A DNA stretch of 24,666 bases, from positions 1 to 24,666 of the forward strand of contig JAIPGE010000001.1 of the NCBI GenBank assembly GCA_021736285.1, written 5' to 3'. The notes under the pieces are model-generated. The model was not told the origin of the DNA. It was given only the letters and a program-made list of their open reading frames with translations, and searched no databases. Both the position numbers and the translations under genes were made by a program. The DNA comes from Candidatus Izemoplasma sp. Lineage in GTDB: Bacteria; Bacillota_I; Bacilli_A; Izemoplasmatales; Izemoplasmataceae. Positions 13,991 through 22,333 of this stretch are shown here, one piece after another (positions within the stretch are counted from its first letter, which is position 1; each line of letters opens with the position of its first letter).

Positions 13991-15433
13991 TTAAGCTCCT
14001 AATTGACGAACCATGTCATCAATTACTTCTTGTGCACTATAGCCTCCGAACAGTGCTTCCATCGCAACACCTGCTTGGAAACGCGCATCACTTGATGTAA
14101 CAGCCCCAGCAAATGCTGGATCATATTCGAAGTATTCGTATTGTGCGTATGCAGCTTGAGCTGCTAATGAAGAATAATATAAACTATCTGTTGGACTATC
14201 AATTTCTAAGAATGCTTGATAATCTGCAGATTGAACACCGCTATGACGAACAGGTAAATATCCTGTTTCCATTGCCCATGCGGCTGTATTTTCAGCTTTT
14301 GTTAAATATGTAATTAACAACCATGATGCCAAACGTTCAGCATCTGTTGTATTACTCATTATCGCAACATTCGGTCCTTGTTGAACAGCTGATTTAGAAT
14401 CTAAATCATATTGAGGCACAGGGACAACGCCAACTTCAAATTCTCCACCTGGAGGAATATTGTAGTTAATCCCTGCAGTTGAACCAACACTCATACAAAC
14501 GTCTCCCGCGATAAAGTTATTTGAACCATAACTTTCATTCCATGCAAGTGGTAAACTGAATGTATTGTCTGCAAAACGTGTTTTGACATAATTTAACATA
14601 TCAATGGTGTTTTGATTATCAACTAAGATATCACCATCTGAGTTGGTATATCCACCACTCCATTGTCGTACACTATTAATGAAAAAGTTACTCGATGAAT
14701 CGAAGTTAATTAAATATTGACAACTATCTGCATCGTTTGAACCAACTGTGTAATTTGGATCAACCATGGTATCAGCCCATATGTCTAAGTCAGCCCACGT
14801 GATAACGCGATCAGTTGGAACAGTAATTCCTGCTGCATCGAACTTATCCTTATTATAAACCATCATTTCAGTAGATTTAGAATATGGGAATGAATACATA
14901 TATCCCCCTGCATATTGTTTGTTTTCTGCAAGATAAGATTCGATGAAATCATCTAGGTCAACACCATAATTTTCATCATAGATAAAATCATCTAGTGGAA
15001 TAACAGCATTTCCTTTGAGATACCCAGCAACATGATCTGGATATCCAACAACCATTGTTGGTGTGTTTCCTGCTGTAATGGCATTTAATGTGTTGTTACG
15101 GATTGTTGTATAATCTCCTTGAGAAACAGCTTCAACGGTTACATTTGGATAATCTGCTTCAAATTCATCAATAAACTCTTGAAGCAACGCCCCTTTACTT
15201 TCCCCATAAACGTGCCAGAATGTGATTGTAACTGGCTCGTTTGGTAAAGCATCAAGTACATTAATGATGCCTGGTGCACCATCAATGGCACCACCACCAT
15301 TATTATCCAAACAACTAACGTGATTTGGATATTCGTCACAATCTACTTCATAAGGATCTTCTTCAAACTGTACACATCCGGTTAAACCTAAGGCAAAGAC
15401 ACCCATGAGTAGTAACGCTAATACTTTTTTCAT
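13991..15433 (-). CDS. Family-1 extracellular solute-binding lipoprotein (MalE/UgpB-like)
   Basis: 480-residue lipoprotein (lipobox LTGC, Cys20), the ligand-binding component of the ABC importer encoded just upstream. Family-1 binding-protein features: VTITFWHVYGES near residue 75, LLQEFIDEFEADYPNVTVEAV, a Tyr/Trp-rich middle (FFINSVRQWSGGY), FIAGDVCMSVGSTAG, GPNVAIM and the late METGYLPVR motif, which resembles UgpB (glycerol-3-phosphate) and other sugar-binding members. The 50-residue linker after the lipid anchor holds Cys pairs and a Gly run. Strong AGGAGGAG ribosome site. Ligand unknown: neighbouring nucleases suggest a nucleoside, nucleotide or glycerophosphate-like product, but a plain oligosaccharide remains possible. 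Confidence 0.92.
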   Translation of the reverse strand: MKKVLALLLMGVFALGLTGCVQFEEDPYEVDCDEYPNHVSCLDNNGGGAIDGAPGIINVLDALPNEPVTITFWHVYGESKGALLQEFIDEFEADYPNVTVEAVSQGDYTTIRNNTLNAITAGNTPTMVVGYPDHVAGYLKGNAVIPLDDFIYDENYGVDLDDFIESYLAENKQYAGGYMYSFPYSKSTEMMVYNKDKFDAAGITVPTDRVITWADLDIWADTMVDPNYTVGSNDADSCQYLINFDSSSNFFINSVRQWSGGYTNSDGDILVDNQNTIDMLNYVKTRFADNTFSLPLAWNESYGSNNFIAGDVCMSVGSTAGINYNIPPGGEFEVGVVPVPQYDLDSKSAVQQGPNVAIMSNTTDAERLASWLLITYLTKAENTAAWAMETGYLPVRHSGVQSADYQAFLEIDSPTDSLYYSSLAAQAAYAQYEYFEYDPAFAGAVTSSDARFQAGVAMEALFGGYSAQEVIDDMVRQLGA

Positions 15434-15472
15434 TATTCTCCTCCTATTAATATAGTTTTTCTTTTATATGTT

Positions 15473-16357
15473 TTAACCCTTGATTCCACTACGTGATACT
15501 CCGCGCATAATGTATTTTTTAAGAAACATAAATACAATTAGTAACGGTAACGTAACAATTAATGCTGCAGCCATCTGCTGACTGTAGTTTACCATACCAA
15601 AGAAATCTTGATATGCTTCACGAAGACCATTGGTCACAAGTGGATATTCTGTCGCAACCAATTTAGGCCAGATATAAGCACTCCAAGTTCCCATTGCATT
15701 TAAGATAACGATTGTAATGATTGTTGGTGAGGCAATTGGAACCATAATTTTCCACAAATATTTCCAGTCGCTTGTTCCATCGACTTTCGCCGCGAGATAT
15801 AACTCATCAGGAATTTGTTTGAATGCTTGGCGTAAGAAGAACAAGTAAAATACACTTGTCATAAACGGCATTGTTAACGCTAAAAATGCTTCTGTTTGGG
15901 TTTGCCCTAAGGGGCTATACCATCCTAAGTTAGATACTGTAATGTAGTTTGTGATAACAAACATTTCACCAGGAATCATCATTGTTGAGATTAGCGCAAG
16001 GAATAGAAAATCTCTTCCTTTAAAGTTCAATCTTGCAAATGCGAATGCGGCAAAGATTGTGGTAAAGATTGTTCCCGTTGTTGAAATCGCGGCAACAGCT
16101 ACTGTTCTTAACATATATTGATAGTATGGTGCTGCATTCCAAGCAGATGCATAGTTCTCTAAGAAACGGATATCTTTTAACCCAATAATTAAACTTGGTG
16201 GCACTTCAGTCCGTACTTGTTGAAAACTTTTTAGTGATGTTAAGACCATCCAGTAAAATGGAATTAACACGAAGATAGCAAATCCAACTAAAAAGGTGTA
16301 GACCAACACTTTGAAAAGAATGGTACGAATACGTGTTTCTCTTATTGTATTTTGCAT
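15473..16357 (-). CDS. ABC importer permease, MalG/UgpE type
   Basis: 294-residue inner-membrane permease. TM1 is about 15-38, and an IPFYWMVLTSLKS stretch typical of MalG-like subunits follows. The binding-protein-dependent transport domain spans about 80-290, with the EAA motif ELYLAAKVDGTSDWKYLWKI that docks on the ATPase. The C-terminus IMRGVSRSGIKG matches the 'GxxxGAVKG' ending common to this subfamily. The AGGAGG ribosome site overlaps the stop of the partner permease 12 bases upstream, giving tight coupling. It forms a heterodimer with the product of the gene before it. Confidence 0.95.
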   Translation of the reverse strand: MQNTIRETRIRTILFKVLVYTFLVGFAIFVLIPFYWMVLTSLKSFQQVRTEVPPSLIIGLKDIRFLENYASAWNAAPYYQYMLRTVAVAAISTTGTIFTTIFAAFAFARLNFKGRDFLFLALISTMMIPGEMFVITNYITVSNLGWYSPLGQTQTEAFLALTMPFMTSVFYLFFLRQAFKQIPDELYLAAKVDGTSDWKYLWKIMVPIASPTIITIVILNAMGTWSAYIWPKLVATEYPLVTNGLREAYQDFFGMVNYSQQMAAALIVTLPLLIVFMFLKKYIMRGVSRSGIKG

Positions 16358-16369
16358 GTCATAACCCTC

Positions 16370-17287
16370 CTAGAAGTGGACTCGTCTTTTACTGATTTGC
16401 ATTTGAACTAGTGTGAAAATCATCGTGATACTGAACAAGATGATTGATGCTGCAGCAGCTTCACTCATTTTACCTGTTGCATCTGCATGCGCTAATGCAT
16501 CATACACTAAACCTACAATCGTAATCAACGAATCTTTTGATAGTGTTCCTGGGGGACGTAACGTTTCTCCGAACATCCCGATAATTGTTCGATAAGCTTT
16601 AAAAGCCCCAATAAAGGATGTCACTGTGATGTAAAAAATCATCGGTGACAGGAGTGGAATTGTAATTTTTGTTAAGACACGACGGCGTGGTGTTGCATCA
16701 ACACGCGCAGCATCATAATACTGCTTATCGATACTTTGTAGTCCACTCAAGAAAACCATTATTTTAAAGGCTAGTCCACCCCATATCGTGTATACCAATA
16801 AGGCAAACATCGCGTTGCTCCATGAAGCATTGAGTCCAACCCAGTTAATAGGGTTAATCCCAAACCAACCCAGTATTGTGTTTAATAATCCGTAATCAGC
16901 ATGGAAGATAAACGCAAATGCCATCCCAATCGCAATCGCATTGGTAACGTAAGGTAAGAAAAAAATTGTTTGGAATGCCCCTTGTAATTTTTTGACTGAA
17001 TTTAGTGCCACACTAATTAATAATGCAATAATAACTGAAATAGGGACACTAATAAAGGTAATGATACTCGTATTTTTCATCGCAATACCAAAATCAGGGT
17101 CTGTTATAACGTTTTTAAAATTCCCAAATAAGGTAAATCCTTTGGCACTACGGAGTAAAAATTCATAATCTCTTAAAAAAGCTAAAAAGAATGCATTGAA
17201 TAAAGGATAAAAGGTAAACACACTGAGTAACACCATCGCTGGTGCAAGGTAGAATAAGGCTTTTAAGTTATTCTGTCTTTCAAGCAT
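16370..17287 (-). CDS. ABC importer permease, MalF/UgpA type
   Basis: 305-residue inner-membrane permease with six predicted TM segments. Landmarks: LFYLAPAMVLLSVFTFYPL (TM1), FLPYVTNAIAIGMAF, INWVGL, and the EAA motif QYYDAARVDATPRRRVLTKI before IPLLSPMIFY. Its ATG overlaps the stop of the ATPase gene (TAATG), so the two are translationally coupled. This is the UgpA/MalF-like half of the importer; the substrate is set mainly by the binding protein and cannot be read from this subunit. Confidence 0.95.
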   Translation of the reverse strand: MLERQNNLKALFYLAPAMVLLSVFTFYPLFNAFFLAFLRDYEFLLRSAKGFTLFGNFKNVITDPDFGIAMKNTSIITFISVPISVIIALLISVALNSVKKLQGAFQTIFFLPYVTNAIAIGMAFAFIFHADYGLLNTILGWFGINPINWVGLNASWSNAMFALLVYTIWGGLAFKIMVFLSGLQSIDKQYYDAARVDATPRRRVLTKITIPLLSPMIFYITVTSFIGAFKAYRTIIGMFGETLRPPGTLSKDSLITIVGLVYDALAHADATGKMSEAAAASIILFSITMIFTLVQMQISKRRVHF

Positions 17288-18348
17288 TATAGCCGTTCTC
17301 CAGTTTCTCGGTTAAAGACAAATATTTTATCACTCTCAATATTAAACTTTACCTTATCTCCCGGTTTGATACGATGTCTTGCATCAACAATAATTCGATA
17401 TGATTTTGCCGAATCATTAAAGTTCTTAATAATCAATGTTGTATCTCTACCTATTGTCTCTACCATATATACTTCTAATTCCATTATCCCATTTGGATCA
17501 ATTTCAAAGCCTTCAGGACGAATTCCGACAACGACCTCTTGATTTTTAGCGGCTTTTCCAGTTACTTTAGATCCTCGAATCAGCACTTGCTTGTTTTTAA
17601 TTTCTCCAGGCATTAAATTGATTGGTGGTGTTCCTAAGAATTTTGCAACAAATAAATTCTTTGGTTCATCATAAACATCTTGTGGTTCTCCCACTTGTTG
17701 TTTTATTCCAAGATCCATTAAAATTATTTCATCACTAATACTCATTGCTTCTTCTTGATCATGTGTAACAAAGATTGTTGTGATTCCGGTTTCTCTTTGA
17801 ATCCGTTTTATTTCTTCACGTGTTGCTAAACGTAAACGCGCATCTAAGTTACTAAGTGGTTCATCTAATAATAACACTCGAGGCTTTTTAACAAGTGCTC
17901 GTGCTATCGCAACCCGTTGTTGTTGGCCACCTGATAATTGTTTTGGTTTTCGATTCATCAATTCACCGATACCAACCAAATCAGCCATATCTTGTGCCCG
18001 TTTTAATGCTTCTTCTTTTGGCACTTTTATGTTTTCAAGTGGAAACATAATGTTTTGTCTAACTGTCATATGCGGATATAAGGCGTAATTTTGAAACACA
18101 AGCCCAATCCCACGATCTTCTGGGGCCATATCAGTCACATCTTCATCACCAAAATATATGCGACCATGATTCGGTGTTAATAATCCCGCAATCATATACA
18201 GTGTAGTTGATTTCCCACATCCACTTGGTCCTAAAAGGCCAATAAGTTTTCCTGAAGGAATCGTTATATTGAAGTCATTGACAGCAACAGTTTCCGATTT
18301 GTCCTTTGCTTGAAAAATTTTCGTAATTTCCTTGAGTGTAATATCCAT
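17287..18348 (-). CDS. ABC importer ATPase, MsmX/UgpC/MalK type
   Basis: 353-residue cytoplasmic ATPase. Walker A GPSGCGKST (40-48), Q-loop in FQNYALYPHMTV, signature LSGGQQQ (138-144), Walker B LLLDEPLSNLDA (159-170) and switch His in VTHDQ. A C-terminal TOBE-like regulatory domain follows (about 235-353, with VVGIRPE). First gene of a six-gene operon (ATPase, two permeases, binding protein, nuclease, giant lipoprotein). Ribosome site GGAGAG and a promoter lie 38 bases or more upstream. In Bacillota such ATPases often serve several importers; here it is encoded with its own permeases. Confidence 0.95.
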   Translation of the reverse strand: MDITLKEITKIFQAKDKSETVAVNDFNITIPSGKLIGLLGPSGCGKSTTLYMIAGLLTPNHGRIYFGDEDVTDMAPEDRGIGLVFQNYALYPHMTVRQNIMFPLENIKVPKEEALKRAQDMADLVGIGELMNRKPKQLSGGQQQRVAIARALVKKPRVLLLDEPLSNLDARLRLATREEIKRIQRETGITTIFVTHDQEEAMSISDEIILMDLGIKQQVGEPQDVYDEPKNLFVAKFLGTPPINLMPGEIKNKQVLIRGSKVTGKAAKNQEVVVGIRPEGFEIDPNGIMELEVYMVETIGRDTTLIIKNFNDSAKSYRIIVDARHRIKPGDKVKFNIESDKIFVFNRETGERL

Positions 18349-18385
18349 CTTATCTCTCCTAAATTTATTTTCATTTTAACATTAC

Positions 18386-18414
18386 ATTATACAACATAAT
18401 CGGTTGATTTGAAA
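18386..18414 (-). promoter_or_regulatory. Promoter of the importer/nuclease operon
   Basis: -10 TATAAT (18386-18391), 17-base spacer, -35 TTTCAA (18409-18414). The 15 bases covering the -10 and its downstream flank are identical to those at the DHH operon promoter (7528-7542). Confidence 0.65.
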
Positions 18415-18460
18415 CACTATTTTCGAAAATTAATTTATATGGAATTTTTGTAAAATAGTG
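18415..18460. promoter_or_regulatory. Large inverted repeat directly upstream of the importer promoter
   Basis: Perfect 9-bp outer arms CACTATTTT (18415-18423) and AAAATAGTG (18452-18460), with inner arms AAAATT/AATTTT, giving an imperfect dyad of about 17 bp per arm. It abuts the -35 hexamer, so it is a candidate operator; a lone TTAACA lies further upstream (minus strand, 18471-18476). Confidence 0.45.
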
Positions 18461-18480
18461 GTTATGTAAGTGTTAATAAG

Positions 18481-18506
18481 AAAAAAAGACAATCTAGGAT
18501 TGTCTT
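18481..18506 (-). terminator. Intrinsic terminator of the small membrane-protein gene
   Basis: Nine-bp stem AAGACAATC/GATTGTCTT with a 3-base loop and a T-run on the transcript strand, 6 bases after the stop codon. Confidence 0.9.
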
Positions 18507-18512
18507 AAATGG

Positions 18513-18779
18513 TTATCCGATAATTCCTTCTAGGAAGCCTTGGTTATATAATACCCATAACCCAAATAATACGGCAACAACAATAATGAGTTTTGATAAT
18601 TTTTTTATCAACTCAAAAGTTCCTAAAATCACAATAATGACGAGTCCGAGTGCACCAACTAATTGTTCAATAGCACTGAGTGCCATTACGAAGTTGTACC
18701 CTTCGGTGATATACCCCTCAATATTCAGTCCGTCAATAATCGGTTGCAGAAAACTTGGTATTTCGACTAATAAATTCAA
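18513..18779 (-). CDS. Small two-TM membrane protein, unknown
   Basis: 88-residue protein I do not recognise. A short amphipathic N-terminus (about 1-25) is followed by two hydrophobic segments, about 38-57 (IEQLVGALGLVIIVILGTF) and 63-82 (KLIIVVAVLFGLWVLY), with a KK pair between them. The start is a TTG codon: it has an AGGTGG ribosome site 7 bases upstream, and no ATG in frame precedes the first hydrophobic segment. It has its own promoter and terminator and lies 79 bases after recR. In Bacillus the bofA gene (about 87 codons) lies downstream of recR, but I see no convincing BofA similarity. Confidence 0.75.
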   Translation of the reverse strand: MNLLVEIPSFLQPIIDGLNIEGYITEGYNFVMALSAIEQLVGALGLVIIVILGTFELIKKLSKLIIVVAVLFGLWVLYNQGFLEGIIG

Positions 18780-18812
18780 CTTTATCCACCTCTTCTTTTA
18801 ATATATATAATC

Positions 18813-18821
18813 ATTATAACA
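18813..18821 (-). promoter_or_regulatory. -10 region of the small membrane-protein gene
   Basis: TATAAT (18813-18818) preceded by TGT, an extended -10. No good -35 is seen. Confidence 0.5.
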
Positions 18822-18858
18822 AATATCTTGTGTAAATCTTATGAATTTTTTGTGTTTT

Positions 18859-19458
18859 TTATAATTTTCTTCTTCCTTCAATTGCTTTCATGATGGTAAT
18901 TTCATCTGCGTACTCAATGTTTCCCCCTGCAGGAATGCCGTGTGCTATCCTTGTAACAAGTAAATCTGTATCGGATAATAAGCGTGAAATATAGCGTGCT
19001 GTTGTTTCTCCTTCATTGTCTAAATCAGTTGCGATAATGAGTTCGTTAACACGTCCATCTTTACACCGACTAAGTAATTCTTTTAAATGGATATCATCTG
19101 GTCCTATGCCTTCACTTGGCGAAATGACACCATTCAAAACGTGATATAGTCCTTGATATTGGTTTGCTTTTTCCATCGCAATGATGTCTTTTGCTTCTTC
19201 TACAACGATAATCTGTGATTGGTCACGGCTGTCATCTGTGCAAATTGGGCAAGGATCAATGTCGGTAATATTACCACATACTGAACAATGAAAAATGTCT
19301 TCTTTTATTTTTAGATAAGCTTCTACAATGTCATCTATCTCTTCTTTAGTGAGTTGATTCACTGTATATAACGCATAACGTTCTGCTGTTTTTTTACCAA
19401 TGCCAGGATATTTTCTTAAGTGTTCTATTAATCCTTCAATTGCGTTTGGGTATTTCAT
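18859..19458 (-). CDS. recR: Recombination protein RecR
   Basis: DNA-binding ring protein of RecFOR-type recombinational repair, 199 residues, normal length. N-terminal helix-hairpin-helix LRKYPGIGKKTAERYAL (about 14-30); zinc site Cys58, 61, 70, 73; Toprim domain about 81-175 with VVEEAKDI and ATDLDNEGETTA; C-terminal Walker-like end RIAHGIPAGGNIEYADE. Ribosome site AGGGAG lies at the stop of ybaB, 9 bases away. Last gene of the dnaX-ybaB-recR operon, an order conserved across many bacteria. No hairpin terminator is visible after it. Confidence 0.98.
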   Translation of the reverse strand: MKYPNAIEGLIEHLRKYPGIGKKTAERYALYTVNQLTKEEIDDIVEAYLKIKEDIFHCSVCGNITDIDPCPICTDDSRDQSQIIVVEEAKDIIAMEKANQYQGLYHVLNGVISPSEGIGPDDIHLKELLSRCKDGRVNELIIATDLDNEGETTARYISRLLSDTDLLVTRIAHGIPAGGNIEYADEITIMKAIEGRRKL

Positions 19459-19467
19459 GATAACTCC

Positions 19468-19773
19468 CTAAAACATGCCTGGGAGTCCGCCACCTGTAAA
19501 TTCACCCATTACGCTTTCTGTTTCGTCATCGATTTTTTTCATACAGTCGTTAACAGCAGCGATTATGGTATCTTGTACCAATTCTAAATCTTCGACATCT
19601 TCAATCGCAAGCGGATCAATCGTTATATTGCGCATTTGTTTGTCCCCAGTAAATTCAACAGTTACCATTTTACCCCCTGCAGAACCATAAAAGGTTGATG
19701 CTTCAAGTTCTTTTTGGGCTTTTACCATATCTTTTTGCATTTTTTGTAATTTTTTAATCATTCCTGGATTCAT
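19468..19773 (-). CDS. ybaB: YbaB/EbfC-family nucleoid-associated protein
   Basis: 101-residue small dimeric DNA-binding protein. It begins with the typical Met-rich MNPGMIKKLQKMQKDMVKAQ helix, then the EFTGDKQMRNITIDP strand pair and a C-terminal helix, ending GGGLPGMF as in many family members. It starts 3 bases after the dnaX stop, with its GGAGAT ribosome site inside the last codons of dnaX, so the two are coupled. Position between dnaX and recR supports the call. Confidence 0.96.
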   Translation of the reverse strand: MNPGMIKKLQKMQKDMVKAQKELEASTFYGSAGGKMVTVEFTGDKQMRNITIDPLAIEDVEDLELVQDTIIAAVNDCMKKIDDETESVMGEFTGGGLPGMF

Positions 19774-19776
19774 TGT

Positions 19777-21777
19777 TTAATCTCCTCTCTTTACTTTCAC
19801 TTTGTGTTTACCATATAACTGGCTTGCTTCTTTAACGCCTTCATGCATCATCACATTTTGAGGTTGATTCCTAACAGGCATTTCTTTCAATTTTGGATGA
19901 TTGATTGGCGATAGTTTAATATCCTTGTCTGGGTTTTGTTTCCATTTTTTGATAAATTCTTGACTCTTTTCTTCCCAAACTTTTTTAGGTAAGGCAAGAT
20001 AATCGAGTTCTTTATTAAAGTAATCCGATAACATTTCAGTAATTTTTTCTTTTATGTCTGGTTTCATCATCCGATTACATAACGACGCGTTGGCATATTC
20101 AATAATGAGCATTTTCCCGTTGGTCGCAACAATTCGACCATCGGTAATCCATTTAGCCAAAGACATTGTCTCGGCGGTAGCGATACGTTCAATATCAAAC
20201 CATTTGCTGTTCATTGCAATTTTCTCTTCACGATTTCCATTGTTTAATACCTGTTCCACATATCTAATGTCATAAGTTTGATACGGTGTTTCATCTTCTT
20301 CTGGTTCTGTAACTTGTGTTACCTTATCTGTTTCTTTTGAGGTTGGTGCGAGTTCTTCACCTTGATTAAAGAGCGATGGTTGTGATTTCGTCTCTTCATC
20401 TGAGTCATCTATCGTCTCTGTCGCTTCTTTTTCTTCTTCTTCATCATTGCTTTTTGTTTCTTGCTTTGGTTCTTGTTCTTCAGTTTCACTTGATGCTTCT
20501 TCTTCATTTGTTTCTTCAGACGTTGCTTGTTGTTCGTCAATCACTGTTTCGAGTGAAACTTCGTCTTCATCTTCTTGTTCAGGTGTGTTTTGTGTAACAA
20601 CTTGAGATACTGTTTGGTTTTCAACCTGTTGCTGTAATTGCGTCATTTTATCTGTTAGTTGATCAATTTTATCCTGAAAATATATTTCTTGTTTTTCAAT
20701 TTTATCAACCATTTTTATTAATGCCAGTTCCATGTATAATTTGGCATTATTCGACCATTTCATATCATTCTGAGTGTTGTTTAAAACATCGATATAATAA
20801 AAAATTAAATTATTGCTTAAGGTACTTGTTAATTCAATAAACGTGTTATTGCTAAAGATAAGTTGATCATTGTCCTCGGTCTTTGTGTTTTTATAGATTA
20901 ACATATCCCGATAGAACATAATCATATTATCAACAAGACGTTTTGATTCTTTTCCCATATCAATCAATTCATCTAGGATTTTTATCGCGCGAACACTATC
21001 ATTTTCATATATAGCTAAGGCAATGTCAAGCAATCTTTCATTTGAAACCGTTCCGCGAATCGTATGTACGTCTTCGATTGTTACTTTTTGGTCTGCGTAA
21101 GAAACGACTTGATCAAGCAAACTAATCGCATCCCGCATACCGCCTTCAGCACTTTCGGCAATGACTTTAATAGCTTGTTTGCCAATTTCAATCTTTTCTT
21201 CTTCAATAATGGTATTCAATCGTTCAATCATTTCTGGGACGCTAACGCCACGAAAATCAAAGCGTTGACATCGCGAATGAATTGTTGCTGGAATTTTATG
21301 GGGTTCTGTTGTTGCCAATATAAATATCACGTGTTTAGGGGGTTCTTCTAATGTCTTTAAAAGCGCATTAAAAGCACCTGTACTAAGCATGTGAACTTCA
21401 TCAATAATATAAACTTTATACCGTCCAACACCTGGTAAGTATTTAACTTTATCTCGTATTTCTCGTATTTCATCAACACCGTTGTTACTGGCTGCATCAA
21501 TTTCAATAACATCATTAATAGTATTGTGATCTATACCATTACATATCTCACAATTATTACATGGATTTTCTACTGGTGCGTGTTCACAATTCACTGCTTT
21601 TGCAATTATTTTTGCGATTGATGTTTTTCCTGTCCCGCGAGGTCCACTAAATAAATACGCGTGAGCGAGTTTATTATTTTTTAATGCATTTTTGAACGTA
21701 CGTGTGATATGTTCTTGCCCAGCGATTTCACTAAAATCTGCAGGACGATAGGTACGATATAGTGCTTTATATGCCAT
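19777..21777 (-). CDS. dnaX: DNA polymerase III subunit gamma/tau
   Basis: Clamp-loader ATPase of the replicase, 666 residues from ATG 21777. I chose this over the in-frame ATG at 21801 because an AAGGAG site lies 8 bases before it and the protein then begins MAYKALYRTYRP as in the family. Walker A GPRGTGKT (45-52), zinc Cys64, 73, 76, 79, Walker B IIDEVH (124-129), SRC motif (168-170) with the arginine finger. Domain III is about 240-365. A Glu-rich, low-complexity linker of about 90 residues follows a coiled-coil-like Gln stretch, then a tau-type C-terminal domain. I saw no obvious A-rich slippery heptamer for making gamma by frameshift. Confidence 0.97.
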   Translation of the reverse strand: MAYKALYRTYRPADFSEIAGQEHITRTFKNALKNNKLAHAYLFSGPRGTGKTSIAKIIAKAVNCEHAPVENPCNNCEICNGIDHNTINDVIEIDAASNNGVDEIREIRDKVKYLPGVGRYKVYIIDEVHMLSTGAFNALLKTLEEPPKHVIFILATTEPHKIPATIHSRCQRFDFRGVSVPEMIERLNTIIEEEKIEIGKQAIKVIAESAEGGMRDAISLLDQVVSYADQKVTIEDVHTIRGTVSNERLLDIALAIYENDSVRAIKILDELIDMGKESKRLVDNMIMFYRDMLIYKNTKTEDNDQLIFSNNTFIELTSTLSNNLIFYYIDVLNNTQNDMKWSNNAKLYMELALIKMVDKIEKQEIYFQDKIDQLTDKMTQLQQQVENQTVSQVVTQNTPEQEDEDEVSLETVIDEQQATSEETNEEEASSETEEQEPKQETKSNDEEEEKEATETIDDSDEETKSQPSLFNQGEELAPTSKETDKVTQVTEPEEDETPYQTYDIRYVEQVLNNGNREEKIAMNSKWFDIERIATAETMSLAKWITDGRIVATNGKMLIIEYANASLCNRMMKPDIKEKITEMLSDYFNKELDYLALPKKVWEEKSQEFIKKWKQNPDKDIKLSPINHPKLKEMPVRNQPQNVMMHEGVKEASQLYGKHKVKVKRGD

Positions 21778-21803
21778 ATCTACCACTCCTTTTCCTAACA
21801 TCC

Positions 21804-21809
21804 ATTATA
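21804..21809 (-). promoter_or_regulatory. Candidate -10 of the dnaX operon
   Basis: TATAAT 26 bases upstream of the dnaX ATG; the matching -35 would fall inside the preceding terminator hairpin and is poor. Confidence 0.4.
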
Positions 21810-21810
21810 A

Positions 21811-21839
21811 AACAAAAAGACTATATATGATAGTCTTTT
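21811..21839 (-). terminator. Intrinsic terminator of the membrane-protein gene upstream of dnaX
   Basis: Ten-bp stem AAAAGACTAT/ATAGTCTTTT with a 5-base loop and T-rich tail on the transcript strand, 7 bases after the stop codon. Confidence 0.88.
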
Positions 21840-21846
21840 GGGAAAA

Positions 21847-22317
21847 TTACATCATTTTTTTTACTTCCCTTATGATTATTTCCATTGCCTTTGCTTCATT
21901 GGTATCTTTTCTAAATTTTTTCTCTAAAAAGACAAAATTAATTTGTTCTGTTTCACCGTGCTCAGTAATTTGATAGGCATGAAACAAAGCTTTTTGAAAC
22001 TTTTCATTTTCTCTTAATCGCTTAAACTCTTCTAATGAAAAAGAGAGTTCATTATCCACTATTTGTGTAATGTTTTTTACAAATGTTTTGTATGCATCGG
22101 CTTGTTTTTTCTCTTTTGGTGGAAAAATCTTATCAAATATTCTGTCAAAGACATACATAAACAAAATAAACATTAGTGGAATATAGGCCGCACCTAAAAG
22201 AAGTGTGACGTCAAATCCACCATCTTGATAAGCGAGATAGCTAACATAACCTAAATAAACAATCAGTGCAACTAAATACATTTTTACATAATACTTAAAA
22301 TCTCGTGTCGTTCTCAT
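21847..22317 (-). CDS. Two-TM membrane protein with cytoplasmic helical tail, unknown
   Basis: 156 residues from ATG 22317; a TTG four codons upstream lies inside the GGGTGAT ribosome site and is rejected. Two hydrophobic segments near the N-terminus (about 11-30, YLVALIVYLGYVSYLAY region, and 37-58, LLLGAAYIPLMFILFMYVF) are followed by a charged, mostly helical tail of about 95 residues rich in Lys and Glu. I recognise no family. It is a single-gene unit: divergent from mnmE, with its own -10 and a strong terminator before dnaX. Confidence 0.8.
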   Translation of the reverse strand: MRTTRDFKYYVKMYLVALIVYLGYVSYLAYQDGGFDVTLLLGAAYIPLMFILFMYVFDRIFDKIFPPKEKKQADAYKTFVKNITQIVDNELSFSLEEFKRLRENEKFQKALFHAYQITEHGETEQINFVFLEKKFRKDTNEAKAMEIIIREVKKMM

Positions 22318-22333
22318 TAAATCACCCAATCGT

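Noticed and set aside
18460..18476. Pho-box pair upstream of the importer operon (TTAACA plus ATAACC, 11 bp apart)
   Set aside because: Only one hexamer is perfect and it lies over 45 bp from the -35; too weak to call in A+T-rich DNA.
18513..18779. bofA, from its place after recR and its length
   Set aside because: Sequence does not resemble BofA, and it has a separate promoter and terminator.
20376..20597. Leu/His-rich plus-strand frame within dnaX
   Set aside because: It is the complement of the Glu-rich linker and has no independent support.
20300..20600. Programmed frameshift in dnaX to make gamma
   Set aside because: I saw no strong A-rich slippery heptamer; the Glu codon runs are mixed GAA/GAG.
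21778..21801. ATG at 21801 as dnaX start
   Set aside because: The AAGGAG site lies between it and ATG 21777, and the family sequence begins at the latter.
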